Source of the DNA: Amaranthus tricolor
Taxonomy: Eukaryota > Streptophyta > Magnoliopsida > Caryophyllales > Amaranthaceae
DNA: 64,000 nt
Assembly: GCF_026212465.1 (NCBI RefSeq)
Contig: NC_080056.1
Coordinates: forward strand, 18,244,731 to 18,308,730
Reading direction: 5' to 3'
Of this stretch, positions 23,965 to 35,374 are shown in pieces. The position numbers and the translations under genes are program-made. Under the pieces are notes generated by a model. That model was not told the DNA's origin, did not search any database, and was given only the letters and a program-made list of their open reading frames with translations. Positions within the stretch are counted from its first letter, which is position 1; each line of letters starts with the position of its first letter.

Positions 23965-23999
23965 GTTGTAATGGTTGTAGGTCATGAATAAACCATGTA

Positions 24000-24330
24000 T
24001 TTGTAATCGTTATTAATGAAATTATGTTGAATTTTCGGTATCATTTTCCCTAACTAATTAGTCGTTTTTGTTTGATATATTTGCAATAAAGACATCATCA
24101 AAAGGTTTTACAAGTCAATGAATGTTCCAAGCGGGATGATTCATCGCTAAAAGTTCGACCATTCGTAAGTCAAAGCTTGGAGATAAACTAAATAAACATA
24201 TATATACAACTAAATATATACAAAAGTTTAAAATATACAACTAAATAAACATATATATACATAGTCAATCAAAATATACAAAAACCTAACGCTAACGCTC
24301 ATCACCCTCATCTACCCTATCCAACTGAGT
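24000..24330. other. spacer, nothing recognised
   Basis: AT-rich sequence between the GRF gene and the end of the MULE transposase. Confidence 0.4.
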
Positions 24331-26889
24331 TTGGTCTCCTACACCTCCTACAGTAGAAAAAGGCGTTCATGTGTCGCTCTAGTAGGGGAGGGGACTGATA
24401 CTATGATGGATGGGATGGCCCAGCCTGCGACGTTCCCGCAACATCACCGGGTTATGACAGGTTCCAGTGTTGTGACCTTCACTCCCACAACGACGACAAC
24501 TATTGTGTTTCTTTCTTCCTTCATCTATTTCATTTGCAATCCTCTTAGATTTAGGCCTCCCCTTTCCACGAACTTTCTCAGGATCATGTCTAAGTTCAAA
24601 GCCAGTGTATTGAGGCCATGACCTCTTATCGATCATTGGCATGAAGTAAGGTTCGTATGTACTTGCATAACTCTGAAAGGTGTAGCAAGGATCTACAAAC
24701 CGCTAATATGAAAGGTGTCATTAAAGGCAAACAAGGTAGGTGGTATATCTCCAGTTTGTTACATGTGCACTTGCTTTGATTCAAGTCCACAGTTTGAATC
24801 TTACCACCCTTGGACGATCCTCTATTTCCCGCCCCAGTCTTAACTTCAAAAACACCTCTTCTATAGTCAAATGCAACAATCTCATGAAAGTTCTCTTTCT
24901 CGGCATTTCTATTGATGATCTTAGTGGCATGGGATGTCTACATGTGTCCTCCAAGTAACCATGCACTAGCATGTTCACGTCTTTTAACAAAATAATCATT
25001 CACTTGATAGAAGCTGAATTCAAGAAGTGTAGTCAAAGGCAAGGAACGTACACCTTTCATCGCAAAGTTGAAAATCTCAACTAAGTTTGTGTTAGTAACG
25101 CCATACCTATGACCCCCATCATGACACAACGACCACTTAGACGTGTCACGTACTTCATCAATCCAAAAAATTGCTTCTCATTTTGCAGTCCCAATTGCCT
25201 TCAAGCTATTCATTAACTTAGCATGTTGTCTTTGCTTAGAAATTCTACCAAACAACTTCTTCAGTTGAACATTACCCATAACACAATGAAAGTTGCTAAG
25301 CAAATGACGTAAGTATAACCTATGATGGGCATAAGGTGGTTGCCAATCCGGCTCTTCCATGGTTGCTAAAATACCCGCGTGTCTATCAGAAATAATGCAT
25401 AAACACATTCTCTGTGTGACATGCTTACGAATACAAGCCATGAACCACGACCATGCACCTATACATTCCTTCTCTACCAAAGAAAATGCTAGTGGAAAGA
25501 TTCCCTTATCAACATCTTGGGCAATGGCAGTCAATAAGGTATGACGATACTTACCATACAAGTATGTGCCGTCGATGGCGATAAGAGGTTTATAATGATT
25601 GAAGCCCTCAATGTAAGGTTAAAAAGACCAAAAGACACGTTGGAAGGTTCTAATATTAGGTCGCACATACACACCTGCATCATTATCTTCCTTAAAAAAC
25701 CACTCAACTACTAGGTTCGAGTTAGAATGTTGCTTAGCACACTACACTCGCTAATGATTCACTTCTATACCAAAACGATCTTTAACCATCTGCCGAACGA
25801 TAGATTCCTTAATTGATGGGTCTTTGGCAAAACAGTTTCTAATCACATTGTTAATGACAGAAGATGTCAAGTGAATGTGTCCAGCCGAGGCAGTGTCACT
25901 ACCTAAAACACAAGACCCATGCTTACCATTGTATGTGACAATACGCCATGAAGATGAATATGAATCAAGCCTAGCCCTAAGTCTCCACAAACAACCCTGC
26001 TTACACTTCAAGGTAAGGACGGTTTGGTTTGAAGTCTCCGTTCTATAACTCCACATTTCTACTAATACTATACACTCTAATAGCTTCCAACAATGCTTCC
26101 TTACTATCAAACATCATATCCTTCTCCAAATCCCCTTCTTCGATGTAAGTGGTATCATAAGCCCAGGTCCTCCAAGAGTTGTCCTCCATGTACGCATCTA
26201 GAGGTGAACATAGGGCATAAGATGTAGGAGTAACGATTGTAGGAATATTGCCTAGGGTCATGTTTGTTAGGGCATCCTCATCCACATCCACATCATCCTA
26301 AGAAGGATCGTCAACAAGCTCATTGCTCTCATTACCATCATCCCATGGTCCTAGCTCCTTACTTTCTCCTAAGTTAAACATTGAATCAATTGAAACTTGA
26401 TTCGGAGGGGGTTGAGAAGGAGTACAAGATGGGGAAGGAACAAATTAAGTTGATATAGGCATAGGCGTAAGAGTAGGATTAGACGCAAATACATTCCCTA
26501 AGGGTACTTCTTCTACGTATAACTCCAAAGAGGGAATTTAGGTACACTTTGAATGCTCCCACATAGCATCTATAGCCTCATCATCCTCAACTGGAAAGGC
26601 TTGCAATTGTACACTCATGTCATATTTAAAACTTATATTAACGGTACTTCTAGTGGAGTCAATATAATCTTAGAACATATTAAACATTTAAACTCATTCA
26701 AATCCATGTTCGAGTTGCATACAAATAATCTACATCTATCCCCAACATAATGAACATTCCACTACTTTCTCGAATGGAACCATTCCAAAAACATAGTATC
26801 GTCACACGAAATGATGCCATTTCTTCATGAATACAAACAAAATCAACAACATCATCAACTTCATGCCAATACAAGTAGATTATCTTCAT
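24331..26889 (-). pseudogene. Mutator-like (MuDR) transposase, broken
   Basis: Minus-strand segments fall in the family order. An N-terminal acidic part (26291-26043) precedes a MuDR DNA-binding-like region (26110-25751: LKCKQGCLWRLRARLD, KHGSC, DPSIKESIV). The MULE catalytic region at 25561-25178 shows YGKYRHTLLTAIAQD, IFPLAFSLVEKE, WSWFMACIRKHV and IISDRHAGI. A SWIM-like cysteine stretch lies near 24780-24720 (CTC, then PC). A zinc knuckle CRRCGSEGHNTGTC is at the C-terminus. Stops and shifts separate the parts. The enzyme would cut the element's inverted arms, which lie on both sides. Confidence 0.85.
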
Positions 26890-27539
26890 TTGATTATAAG
26901 CTTTTTGATATATAAAGTAATAAAGTCATTTATAGTAATAAAATAATAATAAATAATAAATAATATTTCTAACATATAATGTAACTAAATCAATTAATAA
27001 ATAACAACGTTAAAATTTCTAATAATATTTAATGTATATAAAATTCAACTAATAAATCAATTAATAAGTTCATAAATAATATTTCTAGTAACAACATAAA
27101 AATTTCTAATAATATATAATGTACATAAAATTCAACTAATTCAATATGCTCATCAACAACAATACTTCAAAAAACAACAAAATAAAGCTATTAAAAAAAT
27201 TCAACATTACCTTGATAAGTTGTGGATGACTTAGAAGAGTGTTGATTTTAGAACCACTGATCTACATTTGAGTAAATAAAAAAACTTCATTAAAACCCTA
27301 AAAAACGAAATAAAAACTCAAAAAAAACGCATAAAAGTTTACCTTTGTGCAAGCTAGAGTATCCCAGACTAAATTTAAAGTGCTAAATTGGAAGAAGAAT
27401 ATAAAAATTGATAGATCAAAGTTAGTCTAAGAGTAGTTTTTGAAATTGGGAATGTCGACTTTTAGGGCTTAGGGTTTTAAATTTTCAGTAAATGAGATAT
27501 CTATTACTGAAATGGGAAAGGAAGACATAAGCTTTGGTA

Positions 27540-27790
27540 TTTAGGGAGATAGCTGTTCGCAGTTACTAACTGCGAATAAGTGATTTGGTCAAGAAAAGTC
27601 AACATCCATGTTCGCAGTTAGTAAGTGCGAATTGCTTCTTTGACTTTTCTTCGAATCAAACCACTTGTTCGCAGTTAGAAAGTATACATTTAAGTTTTGA
27701 ATTAGGCACTTATATTCAAAAATAAGTTCATTCAATTTTTATTTTATATTTTTTTGATAATTAATCTTATATATTTCAAATTTTGAGGTT
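27540..27790 (-). repeat. right arm of the MULE
   Basis: Inverted match to 19455-19690. It carries three copies of the CGCAGTTAGTAACTGCG-type near-palindrome, separated by about 60 bp. Confidence 0.75.
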
Positions 27791-27854
27791 TAAGAGCATG
27801 TACTACTCCAATATGGACCAAAAACTTGCCCAACTTAAGGTCATGAGGCCGCTA

Positions 27855-28545
27855 GGACAAAGGGAAAAGGTTTTTTTTTTTATCTCTTTCATCTTCCTTC
27901 CTTCATCAATCACCATTAAAGCCTTTATAATTTTCAAGCATTAAAATCACGCATTTCACATTCCATAACCTCTAAATCAAGGACTATAAATAAAGAAGTG
28001 AAGAATAAATCTTCAGTCCACAAACTTTATACCACACGTGAGCAAGGAGGAACGAGGGGTAGAAATTGCATCAACTTTCATCCTAATTCCTTCACATAAT
28101 TCTTATTCTAGTGTCTTTTAATTGTAAGTACTTCTATCATAAGAATTTTGTTATTATTTAAGCATGAATTATTATAATGAGTTGCCAATAAATCTGACAA
28201 TATGTTTATAATATTATTTCATGTATATTTTCTATCATGATAATTGGAAGATAAGATAGTTGAAGTAACCCTTGCCAGCACCTTATACCTGATAAAATAC
28301 TAATCTACTTATATTTGTTTGGTCCTATATCAATGGCTAACTGATTGTCACAATTGTGAGTAATTGGTTTCAAAATCTAAGATGTAATCATTCTGGCAGC
28401 ATGCCATTTTAAGTTGCTTTCGCAATCGAAGAAGCCATGACCCTAGCTTTAGAGCTGGATGTAAATATTGTGCCTTGTTTCTTAGAGTTTCCAAGCATAG
28501 TGAGAAAAGGCTTGTACAATGATCTTATCCACAGCTCTAAGAAAA
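27855..28545. other. spacer, no gene seen
   Basis: AT-rich sequence with no domain-bearing frame or repeat structure noticed. Confidence 0.4.
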
Positions 28546-28551
28546 ATTCCT

Positions 28552-31500
28552 TTACGACATGTAGTAGCAACTTGAGATATAGTATGTTGAAGTGCTTTCC
28601 AATGTGAGTCTCTTGGTGTATGCATAAATTGGCTTAAGGTTTGGACTGTATAAGATCCAGAAGTTAAGCTTCCCCACTATACTTCTATATGAAGTGGGGT
28701 CCTCTAATAATATTTCTTTAGCACAAAGTTTTAAATGGAAATGAATTGGTGTTAAAGCCTTTTTACTGCCATTGTAAGAGCTTTCACCTAGTAAATCTTT
28801 AGTAAACTTATTTTGTGAAAGAACTATCCCGTTGGAAACATTAATCACCTCTATCCCAAGGAAAAATGTAATTTTCCCTAGTCCATTTTGCTAAAACAAT
28901 CTCAAGCAGTCAGGGTTTGTTTTGAATCTCATAATTTCATCATTATCATGTTCTGTTAGGATCACATCATTAACATATAAAATAGTCATGCTTGTACCTT
29001 GCTTTCTAACAAAAAAAGAATAATCATTTTTGGATTGTGAATAACCTTGACTAATTGATTCTTGTGCTAATTTTGTAAACAATTGTGTTGAGGCTTGTTA
29101 TAATCCATACAATAATATAGTTGTTCCACACACTTTGTTACTAAAGTTGGAATACCCTTGGGGCTGTTGCATATAAACTTCCTTTATAAGTTCCCCATGC
29201 AAAAAGACATTATTTATTTACATCTAATGACTTAAACTTCATCCTTTACTTTTTCCTACAACAATCGAACAACTGATAGCAATAGCTACAACGATAGCGA
29301 TTATGTCTTATCATAGTCAATCCCAAACTTTTAGATGTAGCCTTTTGAAACCGACCTTGCTTGATACCTATCTAATGTTCCATTAGATTTGAGGTTTACT
29401 TTAAAAATCTATTTACACCCCATAACCTTTTTACCTATAGGTTATGATATAGGAAACAACCTTTCGTCCAGATTTTTTTAGTGCATCTAGTTGTTTATCC
29501 ATTGTCTCTTTCCATAATGGATTTTTGATGGCCTCTTTAAAATTTCTTGGCTAATCATTTACATTCTGTAATCCATGTGTATTGTTTGAACCAAGCTAAA
29601 GCCTTGTATTCTACAAATGTACACCGATGACTTGTAAACTTATAGTAATAATCCATAAGATGAGCATGAGGTTACTAATTCTTTGGGTTTTCCTTGGATT
29701 ATGGTTAGATGTAGATTGCCTATGTTATTTGATTGAGCATACCCTCTTGCATCAGGTATGTTATTCTAAATTTTCTATTTATATCAGGATTAATGATGTG
29801 ACTATATATCATTAATAGTAATAGTTAACTTATGAAAGGAATTGAAATATTGCACTTGGTGACTAAATTGTTAGGAAGATTCCAACTCATTCTTATTAGA
29901 GCAGATCATTACATTGATTATCTGCTCTTGATGATCATAAATTCATAGAAAGATTTTAACTCATCCGTATTAGACTTTAATTATTGATAAGGAAAAGTCT
30001 ATTACGAAAACCTACATCTTTAGACACAATTTCAACATTGGTTTCAATGTTGTATGTCTTTTATCCTTATTATTTGGGCAAGTAACAAATTATCCCCAAA
30101 GGTTTAAACCAAGGTCCAATTTTACACCAATCGTTTAAGATGAGCATTTTTGTTCAAATGGTTTGAACAAATGTGCAAATTAACGCCAAATGTGCAAATT
30201 AAGATGACCAGTGGTAACTTTTGTTTTTTGAACGACAGAGTGGTGGTATTGAAATTTTCAAGCGGTGCCCCGATGTGTTCACATGGTGGAAGTGTGGTGC
30301 TTATTCAAAGGGGGTGTTTGAACGGTGTGGTTTGATGGATGTTTGGGTGCGGTGGGGAAGGTGGCAGATTTATAAGTATTAAGTATTTTATAATGTATTT
30401 TTAAATTAGTGTATAATTCTTAAGGGTAAAATAATAATTTATCATTGCATTTGAATAAGTTTTTGTTTGATTAGATTAAATTACACGATTGATAAACCTT
30501 TGGGGCTAATTTGCACCATTGTAAACGTTAGAGGTTAATTTGCACGTTGGTTGAGACCTGTGGGGTTGATTTGCTATATTTCCCCTTTCTTATTGGATGA
30601 ATAACCTAGAATTCCCTTGGTAAAAACTTGTGCCTCCCTTGTTTCAAGATACTCACAAAATATAAGCATCCAAACCAATGTCACGTGATTCACTTATCTT
30701 CTTGCGAATTGTGATTTGAAAAAAGTGAATTGTGGTCGGTTTTGGGCTATTCTTGGGCAAATTTAAGCGAATTGCGAATTCAAGAAGCGAATTAGTTAGC
30801 GAATTATGTTACACTGATCCAAACACATGAAATTTTCTATTGCGCTATCTCATTCAAAACTGCCAAAGACATCCAATTTATCAAGTGTACAACACACTGA
30901 ATGCAATCTGCCCCAAATCTCATGAGAAGATTGGATTGATTTAAAAATCTTGAATGCAATCTCCCCATTCTATTCGGGTGTATTTGTACACCTTGATTCT
31001 CGTTGTATGCCATGTGAAACATACATTGTAAAGCTTCTCCTTTAGTGTATTCATTTGCATTGTCTATCCTAACACATTTTCCTTAAGAGACAAATGATTT
31101 TCAACAAGATATACAAATTGAGCAAAGACTTTTGGAAATTCATATTTATTCTTTACTAGAAATATCCATGACATTCTACTAAAATTATCCACAATAGTTA
31201 TGCACATTGTAAAATGCAAATTCGATAAGTATCCAAAAGTGGAGCAGCTCAAGAGGCCACTTTGTCTTACTATATGATGGAGGACATGTAGTTCTCTTTT
31301 ATTTTACTAAAGGACAATTGGTACAAAATATTTTCTTCTTGACTAACCTGTCTTCTAAATCTGAATACAAGATTTCATTCTTTGTATCGGTAGATGCCCC
31401 TTTTTAAAATGTCACAATTTGGTTTTATTGAGAAGTGAATAATTACTTCTTGAATCTAATTAGTTACACTAAAAAGATTTCTTGTAAAAACAATTGTATC

Positions 31501-31880
31501 ATCATACTTCACTTGTTCTTGAATGACATATAGTCCATTCTTTTCCTTATCAAGATGCCAGAGCTTTTTCATCTATGTTTCTTGAACAAAACACCCCGTA
31601 GTAGTAAAATTTACTTTTCAATTGAAGTTTGCTACAATTTGTTTTGATAAATCTTGCTATATATGAATCGTGGAACTAACATGACATTATGCAAGGTTAC
31701 TCTAATTTTGTAACACAATAGTCCCTTTATATTTTGATCATAATTTTACTGCCACTAGGAATGGTCACAACATGATTTTCTGTTTCAGCTAGTTCATAGT
31801 TAACAAATCTATGAAAAATCATGACACATGTGGTCATAGGCTCCACTTTCTATGATCCAAACATTAGTTTTAAAGGCTGT
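28552..31880 (-). pseudogene. Ty1/copia pol pseudogene (protease to reverse transcriptase)
   Basis: On the minus strand the order is copia-like. A protease stretch WIIESGAYDHMCH near 31860-31826 has glutamate where the catalytic DSG aspartate should be. A gag-pre-integrase piece KLWHLDKEKNGLYVI lies near 31560. Integrase pieces include TIVDNFSRMSWIFLVKNK near 31210. Reverse transcriptase pieces at 29082-28552 include SKNDYSFFVRKQG, ILYVNDVILTEHDNDEIM and LEDPTSYRSIVGKLNF, where the YVDD box has become YVND. Many stops. RNase H and both LTRs are missing or unrecognisable. A MITE-like repeat splits the region between integrase and reverse transcriptase. Confidence 0.8.
30075..30592. mobile_element. 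MITE-like element with long inverted ends
   Basis: The left end GGGCAAGTAACAAATTATCC, followed by CCCAAAGGTTTAAACCAAGG, matches the reverse of the right end: GGGAAATATAGCAAATCAAC and CCCACAGGTCTCAACCAACG. The inverted ends extend roughly 60-100 bp with drift. The inside is about 300 bp, GT-rich and non-coding. A 9-bp target duplication could not be confirmed. It is inserted in the copia pseudogene. Confidence 0.6.
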
Positions 31881-31884
31881 TAGG

Positions 31885-32482
31885 TAGAAAATACGACCAA
31901 TGTTTGCATAAGTTGTGCTTGTCTTTTAATCTTGTTTATTTAACCATCTCTGTATTGGTCTTGTGTAAAGTTTGCATTCACATGACTCACTTAGTTAATA
32001 CTAACAGTCTAACACACAATAAATACAGATGGTATGAGTAGGCTAACAAGTATACTTCAATGCAGCAGTTAGAAGCCGCTTCTTGTCTTCTTAACTCTAC
32101 TGCCTGGATGTGCACACCTTTGATTCTTGCTAAATCCTCTGCATCATGTGTGCTCTCCCTTATCTGCTGTTGTCACCTTTGTTACCTTTTGTTGCAGAAG
32201 TGTAAGACTCCTACATACAGATTACTTCAAGGTGTCTGATCATCACTATTCTTAACAGAACAGCATGTGGGCTGGCTGAGTAACTCGACTACTATTCTTG
32301 TGTGTTATGTTAGATAATACAACATTAATAGAATTTTTAATCAAATGATCCGGACCTAGATTACCCTACCAACGAGATTAAGGAGTTTTTATTGGCATGT
32401 TATTGGGCTAGCGCAAGATGATTCCCGAGTGCAATGATTCCCAAAATCACTTGGGAGCATTAGTTCACGTGTTAGGGATTCC
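31885..32482. other. spacer, no gene seen
   Basis: Possibly the upstream part of the copia element (gag or LTR), but no motif could be supported. Confidence 0.35.
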
Positions 32483-32487
32483 TACAA

Positions 32488-32758
32488 TGTAACACCCCGG
32501 CCCCTCGGACCGCTGATGACTACTCTTGGAGACTGTAGACTAGCCCCACAAACCAACACAAGTCTTTCCAGCGCACTTTGGCCTCACTCGTGCGCACCCG
32601 GGAAAACTTCCCAGGAGGTCACCCATCCTAAGATTGCTCCCCACCAAGCACGCTTAACTGTGGAGTTCTTAACAAATGGGCTCCCATGAAAAGAAGATGC
32701 ACCTTGTTTATATGAGTAGTCTATCATTGCCTTTTCAAACTAAACTTGGGGTATTACA
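32488..32758 (-). repeat. Cassandra 3' LTR
   Basis: This is the left LTR, downstream in the element's own orientation. Its 5S-like part is about 32594-32670. Confidence 0.9.
32594..32670 (-). ncRNA. 5S rRNA-like segment in the Cassandra LTR (not a 5S gene)
   Basis: On the minus strand: AACTCCACAGTTAAGCGTGC, then TTGG (5S A-box region), AGGATGGG (intermediate element) and GGTGACCTCCTGGGAAGT (C-box region). Order and spacing follow plant 5S rRNA. The 5' third of 5S and its normal 3' end are not matched, so this is the RNA polymerase III promoter-bearing part kept in Cassandra LTRs. The same segment recurs at about 32980-33056. Confidence 0.85.
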
Positions 32759-32860
32759 CTCACACCCACTTAAGAATACAACGTCCTCGTTGGACCGTAA
32801 CTTCAGGATCTTTTCCCCCGCTAGGCGCACTGAACACTATCAGCCACGGTCGCAGGGTTG

Positions 32861-32872
32861 CTCTGATACCAT
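32861..32872 (-). other. Cassandra primer binding site
   Basis: The minus strand reads TGGTATCAGAGC and lies next to the 5' LTR edge. Complementary to initiator Met-tRNA. Confidence 0.9.
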
Positions 32873-32873
32873 T

Positions 32874-33144
32874 TGTAACACCCCGGCCCCTCAGACCGCT
32901 GATGACTACTCTTGGAGACTGTAGACTAGCCCCACAAACCAACACAAGTCTTTCCAGCGCACTTTGGCCTCACTCGTGCGCACCCGGGAAAACTTCCCAG
33001 GAGGTCACCCATCCTAAGATTGCTCCCCACCAAGCACGCTTAACTGTGGAGTTCTTAACAAATGGGCTCCCATGAAAAGAAGATGCACCTTGTTTATATG
33101 AGTAGTCTATCATTCCTTTTTCAAACTAAACTTGGGGTATTACA
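32874..33144 (-). repeat. Cassandra 5' LTR
   Basis: Right LTR, near-identical to 32488-32758. Confidence 0.9.
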
Positions 33145-33149
33145 TACAA

Positions 33150-33706
33150 TGCCTTTCAGACTTGCCCCATATTATTGGGTGTGAGGTTCACTTTTGTAGC
33201 CTGATGTTTCACACTCACAAAAGTAGTGGCAGTACAACTATTGGTGCTTGAAGTAGGAAATGAGAGTATTGTTCAGGCCAACTAAGCTTTCATAACCAAC
33301 TACTATGACCATAATACTGAAGGTCATCAGTTAGAATTTCTTGAAGCATCCTATCCAACCATCCATGGAAGCCTTTTTAGAGCTGTTCTGAAAAAGGGTA
33401 GAGGAAGATAAATCTAGAGCTAGGTGGCCCTGACACATTGAAGTTTCATGGTGTCAGGAAATATTAGGAACTATGAAGTAATGCAATGTTATGTGTCGCG
33501 TATTCATTAACTTTCATCTTCTAAAGTTTAAAAGATCAAGGAGTCACTGTTGTTTTCATATGCTTCTTATTTCAATTTATTTTACAACCTCCCCAGGACT
33601 GCAAATTAAATGGTATATTTAATTCTAATATTATGTGTGTTGTGTGTCATTTGGTTCTTTAGGGATAACATTGCTATTTCTGCAGGCAACTTTTTAAATC
33701 AATTCC
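33150..33706 (+). other. likely upstream region and 5' leader of the Ycf20-like gene
   Basis: A TTTCTGCAG acceptor-like site lies at about 33677-33686, 21 bp before the ATG, suggesting a 5' leader intron. No promoter element could be fixed. Confidence 0.35.
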
Positions 33707-34170
33707 ATGGCGATTGCAGTGGGTTTGAGTCCTAGGCTCGTAAGTTATGGGTTTAGCCCTAATCCAAAGATCTTATATGGAAGATTTGATTCCATTGCTT
33801 CACTACTAGCTGGACGACTCCGTCCTATCCGAGCCGTGCAAGATGGCACAGGCCCTCGAAGATTAGTAGACATTATTCGCACTATACCTGATTTGTCAAG
33901 AAACTATTTCGAGAAACCTTCTCGAAGGGCGCTCTTTGGAGGAATCGCCTTATTAGGTGGATTTTATGTTGCACAAACAATTTCTTTGTCCTTTGGAGCT
34001 TTGGTGTAAATGATGTTATTGCTGCAGTATTATGTGTGCTCCTCACGGAATATGCAACCAAATTCTATTATAATCGATCCAAGGTAACATTTCCAATTGC
34101 CCTTCTCAACAATTTTAAGATGGGATTCACATATGGTCTATTTATCAATGCTTTCAAACTCGCTAGTTGA
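33707..34170 (+). pseudogene. ycf20-like: Ycf20-like chloroplast protein gene, broken by one apparent base deletion
   Basis: The first frame (100 codons) opens with MAIAVGLSPRL and a basic, hydroxylated stretch like a chloroplast transit peptide. The Ycf20 domain follows: PRRLVDIIRTIPDLSRNYF, PSRRALFGGIALLGGFYVAQ and TISLSFGAL. It then hits GTG-TAA at 34004-34009. In the next frame the domain goes on at once (GVNDVIAAVLCVLLTEYA, KVTFPIALLNNFKMGFTYGL, FKLAS) and stops at 34168-34170. Family members read FGALGVNDV here, so one G is missing from a short G run. Plant Ycf20-like proteins are thylakoid-associated membrane proteins with links to non-photochemical quenching. The only host-type gene in the window, it may be a true pseudogene, a recent mutant allele, or a sequencing error. 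Confidence 0.85.
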
Positions 34171-34465
34171 ATCGGCTTCAAAGGTTTGGCTATACTTTGT
34201 TGTAGATATGTCTAGATATTACGTTCCTTGTAAATGCAATTCTTAGATCCTGTAACATGCAGGATGCAGCTTTGACTACATGATGTTTGTTACCTTACCA
34301 GCCTTAAATTTCTCTGTTCAAACAATTGAGCCATCTACTTCTTTTATTCACTTGTGCTTGTATGGTTGTAGTATCATCTTATTCTCCCACTTTTTTATGG
34401 GTAATTCTTAGTCCTTTGAAGGAACCTTTGGAGTTCCATAAATTTGTATGCAACATGTTCTAATC

Positions 34466-34471
34466 AATAAA
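34466..34471 (+). terminator. candidate polyadenylation signal of the Ycf20-like gene
   Basis: AATAAA lies about 300 bp past the stop, after a T-rich 3' region. No genomic poly-A tract follows, which argues against a processed retrocopy. Confidence 0.45.
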
Positions 34472-34479
34472 CCGCCAGT

Positions 34480-35070
34480 TTTTGTAATATAGTAAGTCAA
34501 TCGTCTCATTGTCTCAAGGAACTCAAGGCACATAACTTGGGCGCCCTAAAGCACTAGCCTAATTGTATCTTCTCGCGTAACTCGATCAAGGCCCTAGCCA
34601 TCAAAACTAGCCCGGCTGAATACCTTCTTACTTGGTCTCCCAGAATATTAGCGACCCAAAAAAAAAGAAACTGTAGAATAGAATGCAATACCACTATACA
34701 AGGTATAGTTATTGTCAATAGCTAGTGCTCCAAGTACAACGAATGCATAAAATACATTTCAACCCCATTAATCGTCATCATTATTAACCTAATATAACGT
34801 TGAAAATAGGGTTTGGGTGATGGAAGATAATGAACAATTCATATTCATATCCCCTTTAAAGAGACGGTTTGAGGGATGTGGTTAATTTTACCTCTAAAAA
34901 TGAGAGTCCTGCATAGAGAGACATAAGAGTAAAACTACTTGTAGAAAAATAATGGCTAAAACTAGGGCTAAAACAGTGTCATAAATAAGTTGAGTAAATA
35001 AAATAAACAAAAAGGGCTGGATGAAAAACAGCTAGACACTAGGGTATGAAAGACAACTAAAGAAACTATT
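34480..35070. other. spacer, nothing recognised
   Basis: No domain-bearing frame was found. Confidence 0.4.
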
Positions 35071-35074
35071 ATTA

Positions 35075-35370
35075 TTAGTCTAAAATATGAATTTGGAGTC
35101 TCCAATTCTGGATAACAGACCCTAAATACTTGAACTTAGTCGTACGATTAATAATATCTTCTCCAATTGTCACCTCTAGATCATCAGCTTGCTCTATACC
35201 ACTAAAATTGCATCTCAAATATTCAGTTTTTGTACGAGTTATGCGCAGCCTTTTCCCTTTTATAACTGCCATCAATTCTTCTAATTTAGTCTTAGCCTCT
35301 TCGCTAGTTTAAGCGACTAGCACTATTTCTTTAACGAATAGCATGCACCACGACATAATTTCCCATATAT
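35075..35370 (-). pseudogene. LINE (RTE-like) reverse transcriptase fragment
   Basis: The minus-strand frame gives WCMLFVKEIVLV (the FADD box decayed to FVKE), a stop, then EEAKTKLEELMAVIKGK, RITRTKTEYLRCNFSG and TTKFKYLGSVIQ. These motifs, in this order, are typical of plant non-LTR reverse transcriptases of the RTE type. About 95 codons remain; the rest is lost. Confidence 0.75.
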
Positions 35371-35374
35371 ACGT

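Larger units (their letters stand above)
19430..27850 (-). mobile_element. decayed Mutator-like transposon with long inverted repeats
   Basis: The left arm (about 19455-19690) and right arm (about 27540-27790) are inverted copies: AAATTTGAAATATATAAGAT and GGATGAACTTATTT on the left find their reverse on the right. Inside, each arm has up to three copies of a near-palindrome CGCAGTTAGTAACTGCG. A MULE transposase pseudogene lies on the minus strand at 24331-26889. Similarity fades outward at GGGCAAG on both sides, and the right side has about 30 extra bases there, so outer edges are approximate. Confidence 0.75.
32488..33144 (-). mobile_element. Cassandra-type TRIM retrotransposon, complete, target duplication TACAA
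   Basis: Two direct LTRs of 271 bp (32488-32758 and 32874-33144) flank a 115-bp internal part. Both start TGTAACACCCCGGCCCC and end GGGGTATTACA. TACAA flanks the element at 32483-32487 and 33145-33149. Next to the right LTR, the minus strand reads TGGTATCAGAGC, the initiator Met-tRNA primer site, so the element points left. The LTRs hold a 5S rRNA-like segment, the mark of Cassandra. It has no coding capacity and would use another element's proteins. I count three mismatches between the LTRs, so the insertion is young. Confidence 0.95.

Noticed and set aside
32594..33056. 5S rRNA gene copies
   Set aside because: Only the internal promoter-bearing part is present, and it lies inside Cassandra LTRs with target duplications.
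32676..33075. Overlapping open frames of 60-110 codons
   Set aside because: They run through Cassandra LTRs and the primer site; TRIM elements do not code.
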